From NCBI GenBank assembly GCA_964503045.1, contig CAZCZI010000009.1, positions 62,001 to 126,000 of the forward strand: 64,000 nt of DNA, read 5' to 3'. This document shows, in pieces, positions 43,057-51,981 of the stretch. A program made the position numbers and the translations under genes. The notes beneath the pieces are model-generated. The model was not told the DNA's origin. It ran no database searches and worked only from the letters and a program-made list of their open reading frames with translations. This stretch comes from CAYZJR01 sp964503045 (GTDB taxonomy: Bacteria > Cyanobacteriota > Vampirovibrionia > Obscuribacterales > Obscuribacteraceae). The stretch's first letter is position 1, and each line of letters starts with the position of its first letter.

Positions 43057-44259
43057 ATGAAGAAAGCGACAAGCGTCATACTCTTGGCAATGGCATCCAT
43101 CATGGTGTTACCCGCGGTGGCGGCAGACCAGAGAAACATTCTCACGATGAACGAAGGAACAGTTCTATTGTCCTCGTCTAGTGAATTGGATAAGACAGAG
43201 CGGCCGGCGCTGAACGCTTTCGATGGTAATCCGGCATCATCTTGGTGCAGCGCCACAGGCTCGCAAGCCAATCAAGACCTTCTCGTCGAACTGCCACAAA
43301 AATTCCAACTTAGTGGGTTTGCCATTGACACACGCCAGACTCGAGAGCGCAATTATCCAGGCATCGCAGCGAAGGTCGTTGAACTGTGGGTATCAACCAC
43401 CGCTGCAGATTCTGGCTTTACGAAGGTCGCTACAGCACAAATCAAAAAGAAAGATAGAATTGTTGTATCGATAGACTCCAAGCCAGAAGCTCAATGGCTC
43501 AAATTTGTTGTAGTCAGCAATTGGGGCGACAAAAAGCATACCGAAATAAGTGAAATCGAAGCATTTGGAGAGAAGGTCGGTTCGGCTGTTAAACCGTCAT
43601 TTTCAGGAACATTCTCAGGTAACAACGGACCCATAAAACTAATGCAGGACGGACCTCTCGTAACAGGCTGCTATCCATTTCAAAAGGGATCAATTAGAGG
43701 TGGTGCGTACGCCAACGTGTTGCGTTTGGAGTGGCGGCAGGAAGAATCTAAGACAAATGGAACAGCATTAATGGTATTGAACTCTGCAGGCACCATCTTT
43801 AATGGCGCCTGGTATGTTGACGGGAAGATGAAAGATCAGTGGATTGGTAAGAAGGACGACTCACTTGCATGCGATTGCGAACCCGCAAGCGGTGCTATCG
43901 CTGACCGTTTGCAAGGAGACAACAAAGTGACTCTCGTTGGTGTTTTCTTCGAGTCTGATACTGCAGAGTTGAGACAGGAATCGGACACCGCACTCAATGA
44001 ACTTCTTGCGCTACTCAAGAAAGATCCATCCATCAAACTCAGCATCGAAGGACACACTGATTCTTCGAATACAGTCGAGTACAACCAGGCAATTTCAAAA
44101 GATCGCGCGCAGTGTGTATATAAGTGGCTGAGCATGATGGGTATCTCGGAAGATCGTCTGCGCGCGAAAGGGCTTGGCGATTCAGTGCCTGTGGTCGACA
44201 ACGCTACAGCGGAAGGGCGGGCGCTCAACCGCAGAGTCGAGATCTCACTGATGAAGTAA
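43057..44259 (+). CDS. Secreted F5/8C-like (glycan-binding) plus OmpA domain protein
   Basis: The 400-residue protein has a signal peptide (MKKATSVILLAMASIMVLPAVAA). Residues about 45-175 form a discoidin-like beta domain (AFDGNPASSWCS, VELPQKFQLSGFAID, EISEIEAFG), a fold that often binds glycans. A middle beta domain follows (GTFSGNNGPIKLMQDG). The C-terminal 115 residues are an OmpA/MotB peptidoglycan-binding domain with FFESDTAELRQES, IEGHTDSSNTVEYN and LNRRVEISL. Together these suggest a periplasmic or outer-membrane protein tied to peptidoglycan. ATG 43057 is chosen for the signal peptide and a GGGCGGA site; the open frame back to 42877 would bury the signal. Confidence 0.85.
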   Translation: MKKATSVILLAMASIMVLPAVAADQRNILTMNEGTVLLSSSSELDKTERPALNAFDGNPASSWCSATGSQANQDLLVELPQKFQLSGFAIDTRQTRERNYPGIAAKVVELWVSTTAADSGFTKVATAQIKKKDRIVVSIDSKPEAQWLKFVVVSNWGDKKHTEISEIEAFGEKVGSAVKPSFSGTFSGNNGPIKLMQDGPLVTGCYPFQKGSIRGGAYANVLRLEWRQEESKTNGTALMVLNSAGTIFNGAWYVDGKMKDQWIGKKDDSLACDCEPASGAIADRLQGDNKVTLVGVFFESDTAELRQESDTALNELLALLKKDPSIKLSIEGHTDSSNTVEYNQAISKDRAQCVYKWLSMMGISEDRLRAKGLGDSVPVVDNATAEGRALNRRVEISLMK

Positions 44260-44263
44260 GGGA

Positions 44264-45874
44264 CTATGCTCCGTCCTGATTCCAGTGCCCTGGCGAATTG
44301 CGAATCAGATCGTTGTCCTCATCTGACTTTGTAGTAACACCCTTCTCTCGGCGCATCTCGGCGATTTTCTTTAGCATCGCTTCTTGCGAATCGTGCCTTG
44401 TCCAATCCCGTGGAGTTGATGAATTCGAACTTTGTTCGATTCTGCCTAGAATTTTGTCTAAAGCAGATTGATAGGAGAGCGCTTCCATCCACTTACTTTG
44501 AGGCAGACCACTACCCCATAGCTCCGGTTTGTAAGCCCAATCGTCGACTGTCAATGAAGTCACTAGCCGCAACTCGTCGGAGCCTATTTTGTCTGTAAGC
44601 CGTCCATCGTTTTGACCTTGATACTTTGATTTTGCGAAGGGTTCAGGCCCACTCGTCGGTGTTTCCTTCAAATAGAATTCTTTGATCAAATCAGGATGAA
44701 CATCAAAAACAAAGATATTTGTCTCGGGTGTTGTGCCACCGTACCCGGTGGCGCGCCGCAATGAACCAGCCAGGTCTCCAATATGTGATTGCACCGTGGG
44801 TGCTATCTTCGTCGGACTTGCAAGGAATAGATACTCGAGTCTATGAGATTCTCCCGTTTTAAAAAACTGGAAGAGTGCATTACTCCTCTGCGAATGTGCT
44901 CCATGAAAAGCCAACCACGGCATTTTCGTTCCGAGCGATTCGATGCGGTTTTGTAATACTCTCTGATTTTGATCGAACAATCTGGGGAGCTGGTCGGGTG
45001 GCATACTTTGGATGTCGGTTATTGACGGAAACTTGAGTGTCTCGATTGCGGTTGCTTCAGCCGGGTGACTGTTGCGGGAAGTGGTGAGTTGTTCGATCTT
45101 ATTGGTCGAGTTTTTAGTGGAGACCGGCTCTAGCGGCGATTGCAAGACTGTCATCGTGGCGCCACCGACTACGAATGATGCAATGCTCTCTTTGCGTTCA
45201 GTGCTGGTTGCCATTCGCGCGTGACTTATCAGAGCATTTGCGTCGGCATTTACTAGACCAGCCGGAATGCCGGACAAACCCCCTTGAGCTGCATTATTCA
45301 GCACAGACAGGGGAGTTCTCAGGGCCGTAGGTGCATCCTTCAGCATCGCTGAAACTGGAGTCGCCAGCTGGCGAACGCCTATACTACCTGCCGTTAACGT
45401 ACCGAAAGTTAAAGCGCCGACTGTGCCATTCTTTGTTCGCGCCCAGAGCTGAGATGCGAGTCCATCAGTTGAGGTGTTGCTCACTGGACGAAAGAGGAAA
45501 TCTGTTGCAAACCCGGATATTGCACCATCAGCTACCAGTGCCGCTCCACCGCTGGAGAACAGTGAAGAACCGCGATACACGGTGGCTGCCTCGGAGGCAG
45601 TTGCTAGCCCGCATCGTTTGAGGGCGCCTTTTGTAGCCATGAAAGGAAGAATCATGCCAATGCCGCCGCCGATTTGTTGAGCCATCCAGTCGCCGGTACC
45701 AACTTCTTTGGGCGCCGGCTGCGGTACAAAGTCGACAGCGGGCGCTATCTTGCTTTCGACTCCGACGCTGTTGAGCGCCCCGTCAACAAGCTGGGCAAGC
45801 GAAGTGAGAGGGCTTTGAACCCCGCTGTATAAGCCGGAGTGAGCGGCTTCTTTGATGAGATGCGAGTCAAACAT
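44264..45874 (-). CDS. Large protein of unknown function with hydrophobic, Gly/Ala-rich half
   Basis: This 536-residue protein is not recognised. Residues about 60-240 are Gly/Ala-rich with several hydrophobic helices (IGGGIGMILPFMATKGAL, then GAALVADGAISGFATDFLF, then GTVGALTFGTLTAGSIG), like membrane-inserting or helical-bundle regions. The C-terminal 250 residues are polar and globular: WLAFHGAHSQRSNALFQFFKTG, then NIFVFDVHPDLIKEFYL, then LRLVTSLTVDDW. A short F-H-G-x-x-S start of that kind occurs in ADP-ribosyltransferase folds, but no full catalytic set was confirmed. It meets the OmpA-domain gene tail to tail, with a gap of 4 bases. Confidence 0.68.
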   Translation of the reverse strand: MFDSHLIKEAAHSGLYSGVQSPLTSLAQLVDGALNSVGVESKIAPAVDFVPQPAPKEVGTGDWMAQQIGGGIGMILPFMATKGALKRCGLATASEAATVYRGSSLFSSGGAALVADGAISGFATDFLFRPVSNTSTDGLASQLWARTKNGTVGALTFGTLTAGSIGVRQLATPVSAMLKDAPTALRTPLSVLNNAAQGGLSGIPAGLVNADANALISHARMATSTERKESIASFVVGGATMTVLQSPLEPVSTKNSTNKIEQLTTSRNSHPAEATAIETLKFPSITDIQSMPPDQLPRLFDQNQRVLQNRIESLGTKMPWLAFHGAHSQRSNALFQFFKTGESHRLEYLFLASPTKIAPTVQSHIGDLAGSLRRATGYGGTTPETNIFVFDVHPDLIKEFYLKETPTSGPEPFAKSKYQGQNDGRLTDKIGSDELRLVTSLTVDDWAYKPELWGSGLPQSKWMEALSYQSALDKILGRIEQSSNSSTPRDWTRHDSQEAMLKKIAEMRREKGVTTKSDEDNDLIRNSPGHWNQDGA

Positions 45875-46147
45875 GGGCGTCCGAGGAGGCGATCAGAACC
45901 TTTTCATGGTCTTTAAGGATATAACTCGCCAAAATAACAATCGTGTGACATCGCTGACGTGTCTTGAAAGGGCTGCTGCAAAAGCATCTTGGGAGTTTAT
46001 ACACGCTTTCGCTAAAGCGCTTCTGCGAATTTTCGGATCGGCTGTTCATCGGTAAGATTGAGAAATCGCTTTCAACTTGCAGGTCTGAAGTATTCGAGAC
46101 CTGGATTTGATTTTGCTGTGAATTTGACCGGAGGGAAACTTAGAACG

Positions 46148-46255
46148 ATGCTTAACCCAACCGAATTACTCTTCAACTTGGCTTTTATCGGCTTTTCGTT
46201 TTATTTGTGCTACTCGTTCATTCTGTACATCATTGTGCGAGGTTGCTCGCGATGA
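46148..46255 (+). CDS. Possible 35-residue single-span membrane peptide
   Basis: ATG 46148 opens a short frame whose residues 6-30 are strongly hydrophobic (LLFNLAFIGFSFYLCYSFILYIIV) with a basic end. GGAGGGA lies about 11 bases upstream. The frame is open further back without a better start. Small peptides of this sort are easily missed, but chance cannot be excluded. Confidence 0.3.
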   Translation: MLNPTELLFNLAFIGFSFYLCYSFILYIIVRGCSR

Positions 46256-46260
46256 CGTTT

Positions 46261-46722
46261 CTATTTAAATCTGACGACTGTGACCTCGATCGCGGACTCG
46301 ATCTGCTCGAATGTGGTTAGCATAATCTCCTGCGCCATTTCGGTATTAAAGCCGCCGGATCCTGAGCCCAAAATTGGAAATGCCAAAGATTTGATCTCCA
46401 GTTCTCCGGCTAATTTCATTGCGCTGAAAACAGATTGCCTGACAGAAAATGCATTGGCGCGCCAATACATGTCGATTGAAGCTACGTGCAAGATGTACTT
46501 AAACGGTAACTTCCCGGCAGATGTGGCAACCGCATTCCCTAGTGGAATTGGTCCCATGGTTCCCAATTCAATGAATGGTTGAAGACCCGCTCTGCTTTTA
46601 ATTGCACCGGAAACTCCATGAGGCAGGAGCAGCCACCATGGAATTATGTTGCGATTCCATGGATTCACGATCGCTTCGGTCTTTTGATTTAGCAGGTCGC
46701 CTTCAACAATGAGTGCTTTCAT
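46261..46722 (-). CDS. Macro domain protein
   Basis: Macro domains bind ADP-ribose or its derivatives and may remove ADP-ribose or deacetylate O-acetyl-ADP-ribose. This 153-residue protein is a single macro domain: VEGDLLNQKTEAIVNPWN at residues 6-23 (family GDIT...AIVNAAN), HGVSGAI near 35, LPFKYILHVA near 72, and FPILGSGSGGFN near 115. The usual second Asn of AIVNAAN is kept (VNPWN). The family enzymatic class is not clear. A sirtuin that could make O-acetyl-ADP-ribose lies 2 kb away on the same strand. Confidence 0.87.
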   Translation of the reverse strand: MKALIVEGDLLNQKTEAIVNPWNRNIIPWWLLLPHGVSGAIKSRAGLQPFIELGTMGPIPLGNAVATSAGKLPFKYILHVASIDMYWRANAFSVRQSVFSAMKLAGELEIKSLAFPILGSGSGGFNTEMAQEIMLTTFEQIESAIEVTVVRFK

Positions 46723-46744
46723 TGCATGCCACTAGATGAGGTGT

Positions 46745-47377
46745 CTATTGGGGGAACATTCGATGCATCAATTCGCAAAGTTTCTTCTTATCGTTTTCAA
46801 AAGTTTTGTCCAAACCAATGATTAGAGCGGGAAACCCAAGAACAAATGTTCCCAGAAGGACAAATGCAATAACCAATTCTATAACTGTCATCGGTGCAGA
46901 GGTGCCTGGATTGAGTCCGAGATATGCAAACAGACCGCCTAGAATTACACCGCTTGCTACAAGGAAATAAACGCAAATTCTCATGAAAGGATTAAGTCGC
47001 ACTTTCATCCTGATGATGCCCGTTTTGTCACTCGGTTCGATCGTACCGTAAAGAAATGGGCAAAGGCAGTTGCGATACTTATGTTTTCTACTGGCGCGGA
47101 AAATGTAAAACTGATTGCCTCGAATTGCACCTTCGTCTCTTAAGTCGTCGGTCTCTTTTCGATAAGCAAGGTATTCGAAGAGTCCGAGGTAATTTGTGTG
47201 ACCCCTGAAGGTGTCATTGTCTGCCAAGTAAACCCACCATGGCATCCACTCATCGATTACAACTTTTTGGCGAATACGATCGCAAACCCCAGCCTCCGAC
47301 AATTTGACGGTAAGCGAAAAACTCTTTCTCGGCAAAGTCTGTCCCGAGCTTGTTGCAGGAGTTTTTGATTGGTCCAA
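46745..47377 (-). CDS. Two-span membrane protein of unknown function
   Basis: This 210-residue frame has a soluble N-terminal part of about 125 residues with many aromatic residues (WMPWWVYLADNDTFRGHTNYLGLFEYLAYRK), then two hydrophobic helices (MRICVYFLVASGVILGGLFAYL and VIELVIAFVLLGTFVLGFPALI), and a basic C-terminal tail. No family was recognised. It lies 22 bases upstream of the macro-domain gene on the same strand, so the two may be cotranscribed. Confidence 0.68.
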   Translation of the reverse strand: MDQSKTPATSSGQTLPRKSFSLTVKLSEAGVCDRIRQKVVIDEWMPWWVYLADNDTFRGHTNYLGLFEYLAYRKETDDLRDEGAIRGNQFYIFRASRKHKYRNCLCPFLYGTIEPSDKTGIIRMKVRLNPFMRICVYFLVASGVILGGLFAYLGLNPGTSAPMTVIELVIAFVLLGTFVLGFPALIIGLDKTFENDKKKLCELMHRMFPQ

Positions 47378-47439
47378 GTTTCTATCCTCTGGCGAATTAT
47401 GTTATCACGCACCCAGAAGTGGTGATGTGCATCACGTAT

Positions 47440-47938
47440 TTTTCGATACGCTTGTCATCTCGCGATTGCGAAGGACGTGGAGCCGAGCTCAAGTTTTGCC
47501 GACATCGAACAGAAGATAAAGAATGCAATGAGCGACAGCGCTGATAGGCAAGGCTTACGAACTTATGTTGGATGCAAAATACCCGGAAGCGGTTGCTGCT
47601 TTCGATGAGGTGCGAGAATCGCTCGGCGACACTCCTTCAGCAATTATCGTTTTCAGTGGACGAGGCACTATTTTTTTTCGTGCGGAAACAGTATTTCAAA
47701 GCGCTTGATGATTGCGATAAAGTATTGGAGTTGACGCATGTGACTGACTCGGATTTTGCTCAAGCAAAGCAGTTTCCAAATCTCAGCGCAATATTGAACA
47801 CCTGCCTCAATCTGCGATTTGCACGTCATTTGAAGAGTGGGAGGTACGAAGAAGCCTTGCGGACGACGCTCGTCTAGGGCTGTGGAAGCCGGAAAATGTC
47901 GACGAGTCGCGGCACATGTTTCGCGGTGGGCTCTAGAA
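47440..47938 (+). pseudogene. Decayed TPR-like gene with several frameshifts
   Basis: Coding-like stretches continue one another only if the frame is changed. First comes VEPSSSFADIEQKIKNAMS, then after 47540 IGKAYELMLDAKYPEAVAAFDEV. A run of eight T near 47668-47675 breaks this, and it resumes as RKQYFKALDDCDKVLEL through RYEEALRT. After about 47850 the third frame gives DDARLGLWKPENVDESRH to a stop at 47938. The pieces have a TPR-like pattern. At least two, probably three, frameshifts are needed, so this is a pseudogene unless the sequence has errors at homopolymers. No intact start was found. Confidence 0.6.
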
Positions 47939-47975
47939 CCGAATCAGATGGTTCCTGGTTCAATCGAGTACCAGA

Positions 47976-48317
47976 TTAGACGGCGCTTACCGGTTCGCTT
48001 ACCGGTTGACTGCCTGCAATCTGAATTTCGACCCCCAATTGCTCGCCTACTTTGCGGGCGTGGGCGCGAATCTTCGGTTCTTCACTTTTCCAGTCATACT
48101 CCAGACCGCAGAGCCCGCGTTTGCACATAAGGCGGTAAGGTGTGAGTGTGACTGTGTGCTCTGCTGCAGCTTTCTCGGCGGCGGATTCAAATTGAAATCG
48201 TTCTGTGTCCGGACCATGGTTAAGAAGAAACTGGTTCCAGTTGGCTGGATCGCTCATTTCCTCGGCTACCAGCATCCAGTTTAGAGAGCCCTTTGGTTGC
48301 AGTAGTGTTAGCTTCAT
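47976..48317 (-). CDS. Small protein of unknown function
   Basis: This 113-residue frame starts at ATG 48317, with AAAGGA nine bases upstream. It reads MKLTLLQPKGSLNWMLVAEE, a polar helix-rich middle, and then a short Cys motif (LMCKRGLCGLEYDW). No signal peptide, membrane span or family was recognised. It is probably a cytoplasmic protein. It converges on the decayed TPR gene, 37 bases away. Confidence 0.6.
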   Translation of the reverse strand: MKLTLLQPKGSLNWMLVAEEMSDPANWNQFLLNHGPDTERFQFESAAEKAAAEHTVTLTPYRLMCKRGLCGLEYDWKSEEPKIRAHARKVGEQLGVEIQIAGSQPVSEPVSAV

Positions 48318-48649
48318 GGTTGTTTCCTTTAAGTCATTTACGCGGTGGCTGCCACTCGAATGGCTGCGCCTGCTATGGTTTCGACGTTCGCATGCAACTG
48401 CTGTGCGTACAATATCATCGCAGTTAGATCTGGAATTGTCTTGATAAGCAATTTAAGCACTCGGGAGCCTCAATCGCTGTAAAGACGGACGATTGCAGCA
48501 TTAATTTCGTATCAAATCTTGATGGATTTGTGCAGAAATGTGTCAACTGCACCCATTCTATAAGCCCTGGTTTGTGGTCTTTCGCCGTACTTCGATTAAG
48601 CGAATTCAATACATTATCAATTGATCAAAAGTGAACTCAATTTGAGTTT
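48318..48649. other. Intergenic region of 332 bases, nothing recognised
   Basis: The DNA between the small 113-residue gene and the sirtuin (both minus strand) has only short frames without ribosome sites. No hairpin with a T tract, repeat or RNA was recognised. The promoter of the 47976 gene should lie near its left end. Confidence 0.4.
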
Positions 48650-49498
48650 TCATGCCAATCGCTTTAGGGCGAGATCGATTCCTCGAATTGAGTCGAGGGC
48701 ATTGAGCGGTACGGAAATTGCATCAACCGACGCCACGTAGTCTCGAGGATTCACGCGAATGAGTTTTTTTGCGCGACGAGAGCACTCATAGCGAATTGTA
48801 GGCACGGTAGTTCCTGCACCAAATTCGAGTGCCACTACATTTGAGTCCTTCACATTGTTCCACCAGGTTTCAAAACGAGTATCTTGTTTTGCAAAACGGT
48901 GAGGAACCCATGCGCGATCGCCAAACATAAGGATGTTGGGACGGGAGATCGACTCACAACTAATGCAAGAAGGCAGCTCACTTTTGGCTCTAAACGATTC
49001 TTCATCGACTTCAACCACAACGTCATCTGATGCCCATATAGGAGAGTTGCACTTGAGTCCACGACTGCATTGCATAAAGCAAGTCGAGCCGTGAATTTCG
49101 ACGATTCGATTTTCGTCGAACCCTGCACGCTGAAAATGTCCATCGACGTTGGATGTGATCACAAAGTGATCGCTCACGATTTTCTCCGCCCAATTTTTGA
49201 TTATTGTGAAACCCTCATGTGGACGGGTTGAACGATACAAACTCATGCAGTGCCCATAGAAGCCCCAGGCTTGTTGAGGGTCGCGCTCCATCAAATCAGG
49301 GCCGGCAATCTCGGCATAGGTGCGCCCTCTAAAGGGGGGATAGGCTCTCCAGAATCCCTGATCGCCTCGAAAATCAGGCAATCCGGAGTCGACGCCCATT
49401 CCGGCTCCGGCTCCAATAAGCAGTACATCAGCGCCAAGGAGCGCGCGCGCCGCTCGTTCAAAAATCGCATCATAAATAGGCTTAGGCGGGTTGGGCAT
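48650..49498 (-). CDS. Sirtuin family NAD-dependent protein, divergent branch
   Basis: From ATG 49498 the protein has 282 residues. The NAD-binding loop GAGAGMGVDSGLPDFRG near residue 25-41, SNVDGHFQRAGF in place of TQNVDxLH, and the catalytic His in EIHGS are present. Two Cys pairs for zinc occur (CFMQC or GLKC, and CISC). The SNVDGHFQ form sets it apart from the canonical sirtuin at 7603 and brings it nearer to the sirtuins linked with macro domains (which have TTNVDxQF), though those lack the His found here. Activity could be deacetylation or ADP-ribosylation. The ATG at 49498 fits the usual N-terminus; the longer open frame to 49648 does not. Confidence 0.87.
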   Translation of the reverse strand: MPNPPKPIYDAIFERAARALLGADVLLIGAGAGMGVDSGLPDFRGDQGFWRAYPPFRGRTYAEIAGPDLMERDPQQAWGFYGHCMSLYRSTRPHEGFTIIKNWAEKIVSDHFVITSNVDGHFQRAGFDENRIVEIHGSTCFMQCSRGLKCNSPIWASDDVVVEVDEESFRAKSELPSCISCESISRPNILMFGDRAWVPHRFAKQDTRFETWWNNVKDSNVVALEFGAGTTVPTIRYECSRRAKKLIRVNPRDYVASVDAISVPLNALDSIRGIDLALKRLA

Positions 49499-49776
49499 TT
49501 TACTATTATCATCGCGGGGGCGAGTGTGGGGGACTCTTGCAAGGAGGAATGCGAACACCTGTTTACAATCGCCCAATGGGGTACCCCTTGATCTGAGCTT
49601 ACACAGGTTGCTATGATGAACCCTGCGGCACATGAGATCCTGGCGCACGCTTGGTGTCGGACGGAAAGTCGGAGAATTACTTCTAACCGCCTATAAGTCT
49701 GTTCGCATTGCGAAACGTTAGCCAAAGAGAAACCGGTGGAAATGGTTTGCCACCACATATAGTGCCTTAGAGAGTT

Positions 49777-50853
49777 ATGGTAGACAATCTGACAAAGAAT
49801 GAAGCTTCGCCGCCCGATGGCAGTTCAAGCTCCGCAACATATACGACGACGTCGCTGCCGGCGGTTCCTCCGCACAAACCTGGTGTGTTCAGTCAGATGG
49901 TGCGGTTGTTTGTTCTTCCATTCACACGCGTGCACCGCATTCCGGTATTCAAGCGCGTGTGGTTGTACATGGCGATGATGGGGGGGTATACAGCCTTTGT
50001 AGATTGGTGTGCTGAGCAAGGTGGCATGACTGCGGCACTGTTCAAAGAGGCTGGAAACGCTGCCTACATCGGCGCTGTTTTTGGTCTTCTGCTAGTTTTC
50101 CGAACCAACTCGGCGTATGAGAGATGGTGGGAAGGTCGTCGGCTTTGGGGGCAATTGGTCAACGACTCGAGAAACTTGGCGATCAAAGTTCATACCTATA
50201 CCAAGGCACCGGCGATCGAACGTATATTGCTTGGCGAACAGATCGTTTCTTTTGCCTATGCTCTAAAACACCACCTTCGCGATACGCGTCCAACCAAGGA
50301 TTTACCGGGTCTCAAACCGCTGGCGAAGATGCCACCAAATTCCCACCTCCCGTCTCAAGTTGCTCTGACAATTTTGAGCACGCTTGGATCCTGGCATCAA
50401 AGAGGACTGGTCTCGGAGACTATGCTTTTGATTCTCGATCCACACGCTCGTGCATACATGGACATTTGCGGTGCGTGCGAGAGAATCAGAAGCAGCCCGC
50501 TTGCTGTTTCCTATCGCGCATTCATGCGGCAGGGCATCGCACTCAACTTGTTGGTGATGCCATGGTACGTTGCTCCGCAACTCGAGCTGTTCATCTCTCT
50601 TCCTATCGTCATGATTGGTGCTTACTTCCTGATTGGACTTGAGTTGATTGCAGAAGACATCGAAGATCCCTTCGGCGAAGATGGTGACGATCTTCCATTG
50701 GATACAATTTGTGCCAACATTCAGAAATCGATAACAGAGATCACATCTTCAGAATCCAGTGTTCTTGGCGCTGCGCCGCTGGAAGACGACCTGCTCAAAT
50801 ACACGATGTCGCACAAAACATTCCGTGTCGATCCACTCAAAGGCGATCTCTAG
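49777..50853 (+). CDS. Bestrophin-like anion channel (UPF0187 family)
   Basis: This 358-residue protein matches bacterial bestrophin homologues, pentameric channels in the inner membrane. The family hallmark FRTNSAYERWWEGRRLWGQLVNDSRN lies at residues about 108-133. Hydrophobic segments precede it (VWLYMAMMGGYTAFVDW, then AAYIGAVFGLLLVF), and the later pair is LNLLVMPWYVAPQLELFISLPIVMIGAYFLIGLELIAEDIEDPFGED, with the conserved acidic D/E-rich loop after it. An N-terminal 30-residue Ser/Pro-rich tail is an extra. It may move chloride or other ions. A secreted TPR gene follows 31 bases later. Confidence 0.9.
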   Translation: MVDNLTKNEASPPDGSSSSATYTTTSLPAVPPHKPGVFSQMVRLFVLPFTRVHRIPVFKRVWLYMAMMGGYTAFVDWCAEQGGMTAALFKEAGNAAYIGAVFGLLLVFRTNSAYERWWEGRRLWGQLVNDSRNLAIKVHTYTKAPAIERILLGEQIVSFAYALKHHLRDTRPTKDLPGLKPLAKMPPNSHLPSQVALTILSTLGSWHQRGLVSETMLLILDPHARAYMDICGACERIRSSPLAVSYRAFMRQGIALNLLVMPWYVAPQLELFISLPIVMIGAYFLIGLELIAEDIEDPFGEDGDDLPLDTICANIQKSITEITSSESSVLGAAPLEDDLLKYTMSHKTFRVDPLKGDL

Positions 50854-50884
50854 AAGACCTCACCACTTTCGAGGATGTCGAATA

Positions 50885-51955
50885 ATGACAGCAAAAGTCT
50901 TAGCAATGCTCATCATTGCTATGTCATTTGTGCCTGGTGCGTTTGCTCAATTGGAGCAGTCGGGCGCAAATCCATCGACCGGCGGTCAAAACATCAGATT
51001 GGGGCGCGATTCCGAAGTTGAAAAAATCGAACGAGCAACTAAAGATCGCTCGCACGATAACACCGCGACTGAAGCGACCGCTGACAAATGGTTGGAGTAT
51101 GCCGAAAGCCTCAATTCAAATCCGACTGCCAATGCGAATTATCGTCAGCAACTGGTCGATAAGCAAGTTGAACTTTTGGAGCGCGCTCTGAAAGTGAAAG
51201 AGAGATTGTTTGGAACAAGTTCTGAAAAGCTGGTACCAATTCTGGTGTCACTAGGAAGTGCGCAATGCGCAAGCCGAGGTTTCGATGGCGGTGCCGGAAC
51301 GACACGTGCAGAAGTCAATTACAAGCGTGCAATCGCGATCACCGAGACTAAGCTCGGAAAAGATAATCGGAGTTTGATTCCCATCCTGGCAAACTACCAA
51401 GGAGTATTGCTGCAATCCAAGAACTACGCAGCTGCCGAACCTTTAATTAGGCAGTATGCAGCATTATGTTCGAAATATGGTTATCCTCTTAAGTCATCCT
51501 ACAACTACACTGATGAACAGACTTTGACCACCAATAAAATTGCCTACTGTTTGCTCAAACAAAACAAGCAGTTGGATGAAGCAGAACAACTGCTCAACAA
51601 AGCTCTGGCATTGTCAAAGAAGGTGACACCGCCGGTGGAGTTGAAGAAGTCATTCTTTCATCACGCACTCGATGCGTATGAAAGACATGCTGATACTCCC
51701 GATGCGGCCGATGCGTTGATCGGGCTAGCCGAAATTGCAAAGAAGAGAGGTAACACGGCTGATGCCGAGAAATTCGCAAAGCGCGCAATCGTGGCTTATC
51801 GTCTAACGCAGTCGATGGATAATTGGTCGGTTCTCAGTCGCGTTGAGTTTCGCAGCCTAATTCAAAAGGTTTCAAAAGAGACGTATTCATCAGAACCGCT
51901 TTCGCAAGATCAGCTAAGCAAGGCCGCGCAACTCTGGGTCGCCGGGAGCTTCTAG
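50885..51955 (+). CDS. Secreted TPR-containing protein
   Basis: From ATG 50885 the protein has 356 residues with a signal peptide (MTAKVLAMLIIAMSFVPGAFA). The rest is helical with TPR-like units: KQVELLERALKVKERLFGTSSEKLVPILVSLGSAQ, AEVNYKRAIAITETKLGKDNRSLIPILANYQG, and LDEAEQLLNKALALSK. The spacing is of the 42-residue Kinesin-light-chain type (TPR_10/12). A longer open frame to 50759 would overlap the bestrophin gene and hide the signal peptide. It may form an operon with that gene. A protein-binding role in the periplasm is inferred. Confidence 0.8.
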   Translation: MTAKVLAMLIIAMSFVPGAFAQLEQSGANPSTGGQNIRLGRDSEVEKIERATKDRSHDNTATEATADKWLEYAESLNSNPTANANYRQQLVDKQVELLERALKVKERLFGTSSEKLVPILVSLGSAQCASRGFDGGAGTTRAEVNYKRAIAITETKLGKDNRSLIPILANYQGVLLQSKNYAAAEPLIRQYAALCSKYGYPLKSSYNYTDEQTLTTNKIAYCLLKQNKQLDEAEQLLNKALALSKKVTPPVELKKSFFHHALDAYERHADTPDAADALIGLAEIAKKRGNTADAEKFAKRAIVAYRLTQSMDNWSVLSRVEFRSLIQKVSKETYSSEPLSQDQLSKAAQLWVAGSF

Positions 51956-51981
51956 CGGAGTCCTGCTCTGATTTGTCGAAC

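Noticed and set aside
46261..49498. A complete SirTM-macro system (with GcvH-like and LplA-like partners)
   Set aside because: The carrier and ligase partners are absent, the genes are not adjacent, and the sirtuin keeps its catalytic His.
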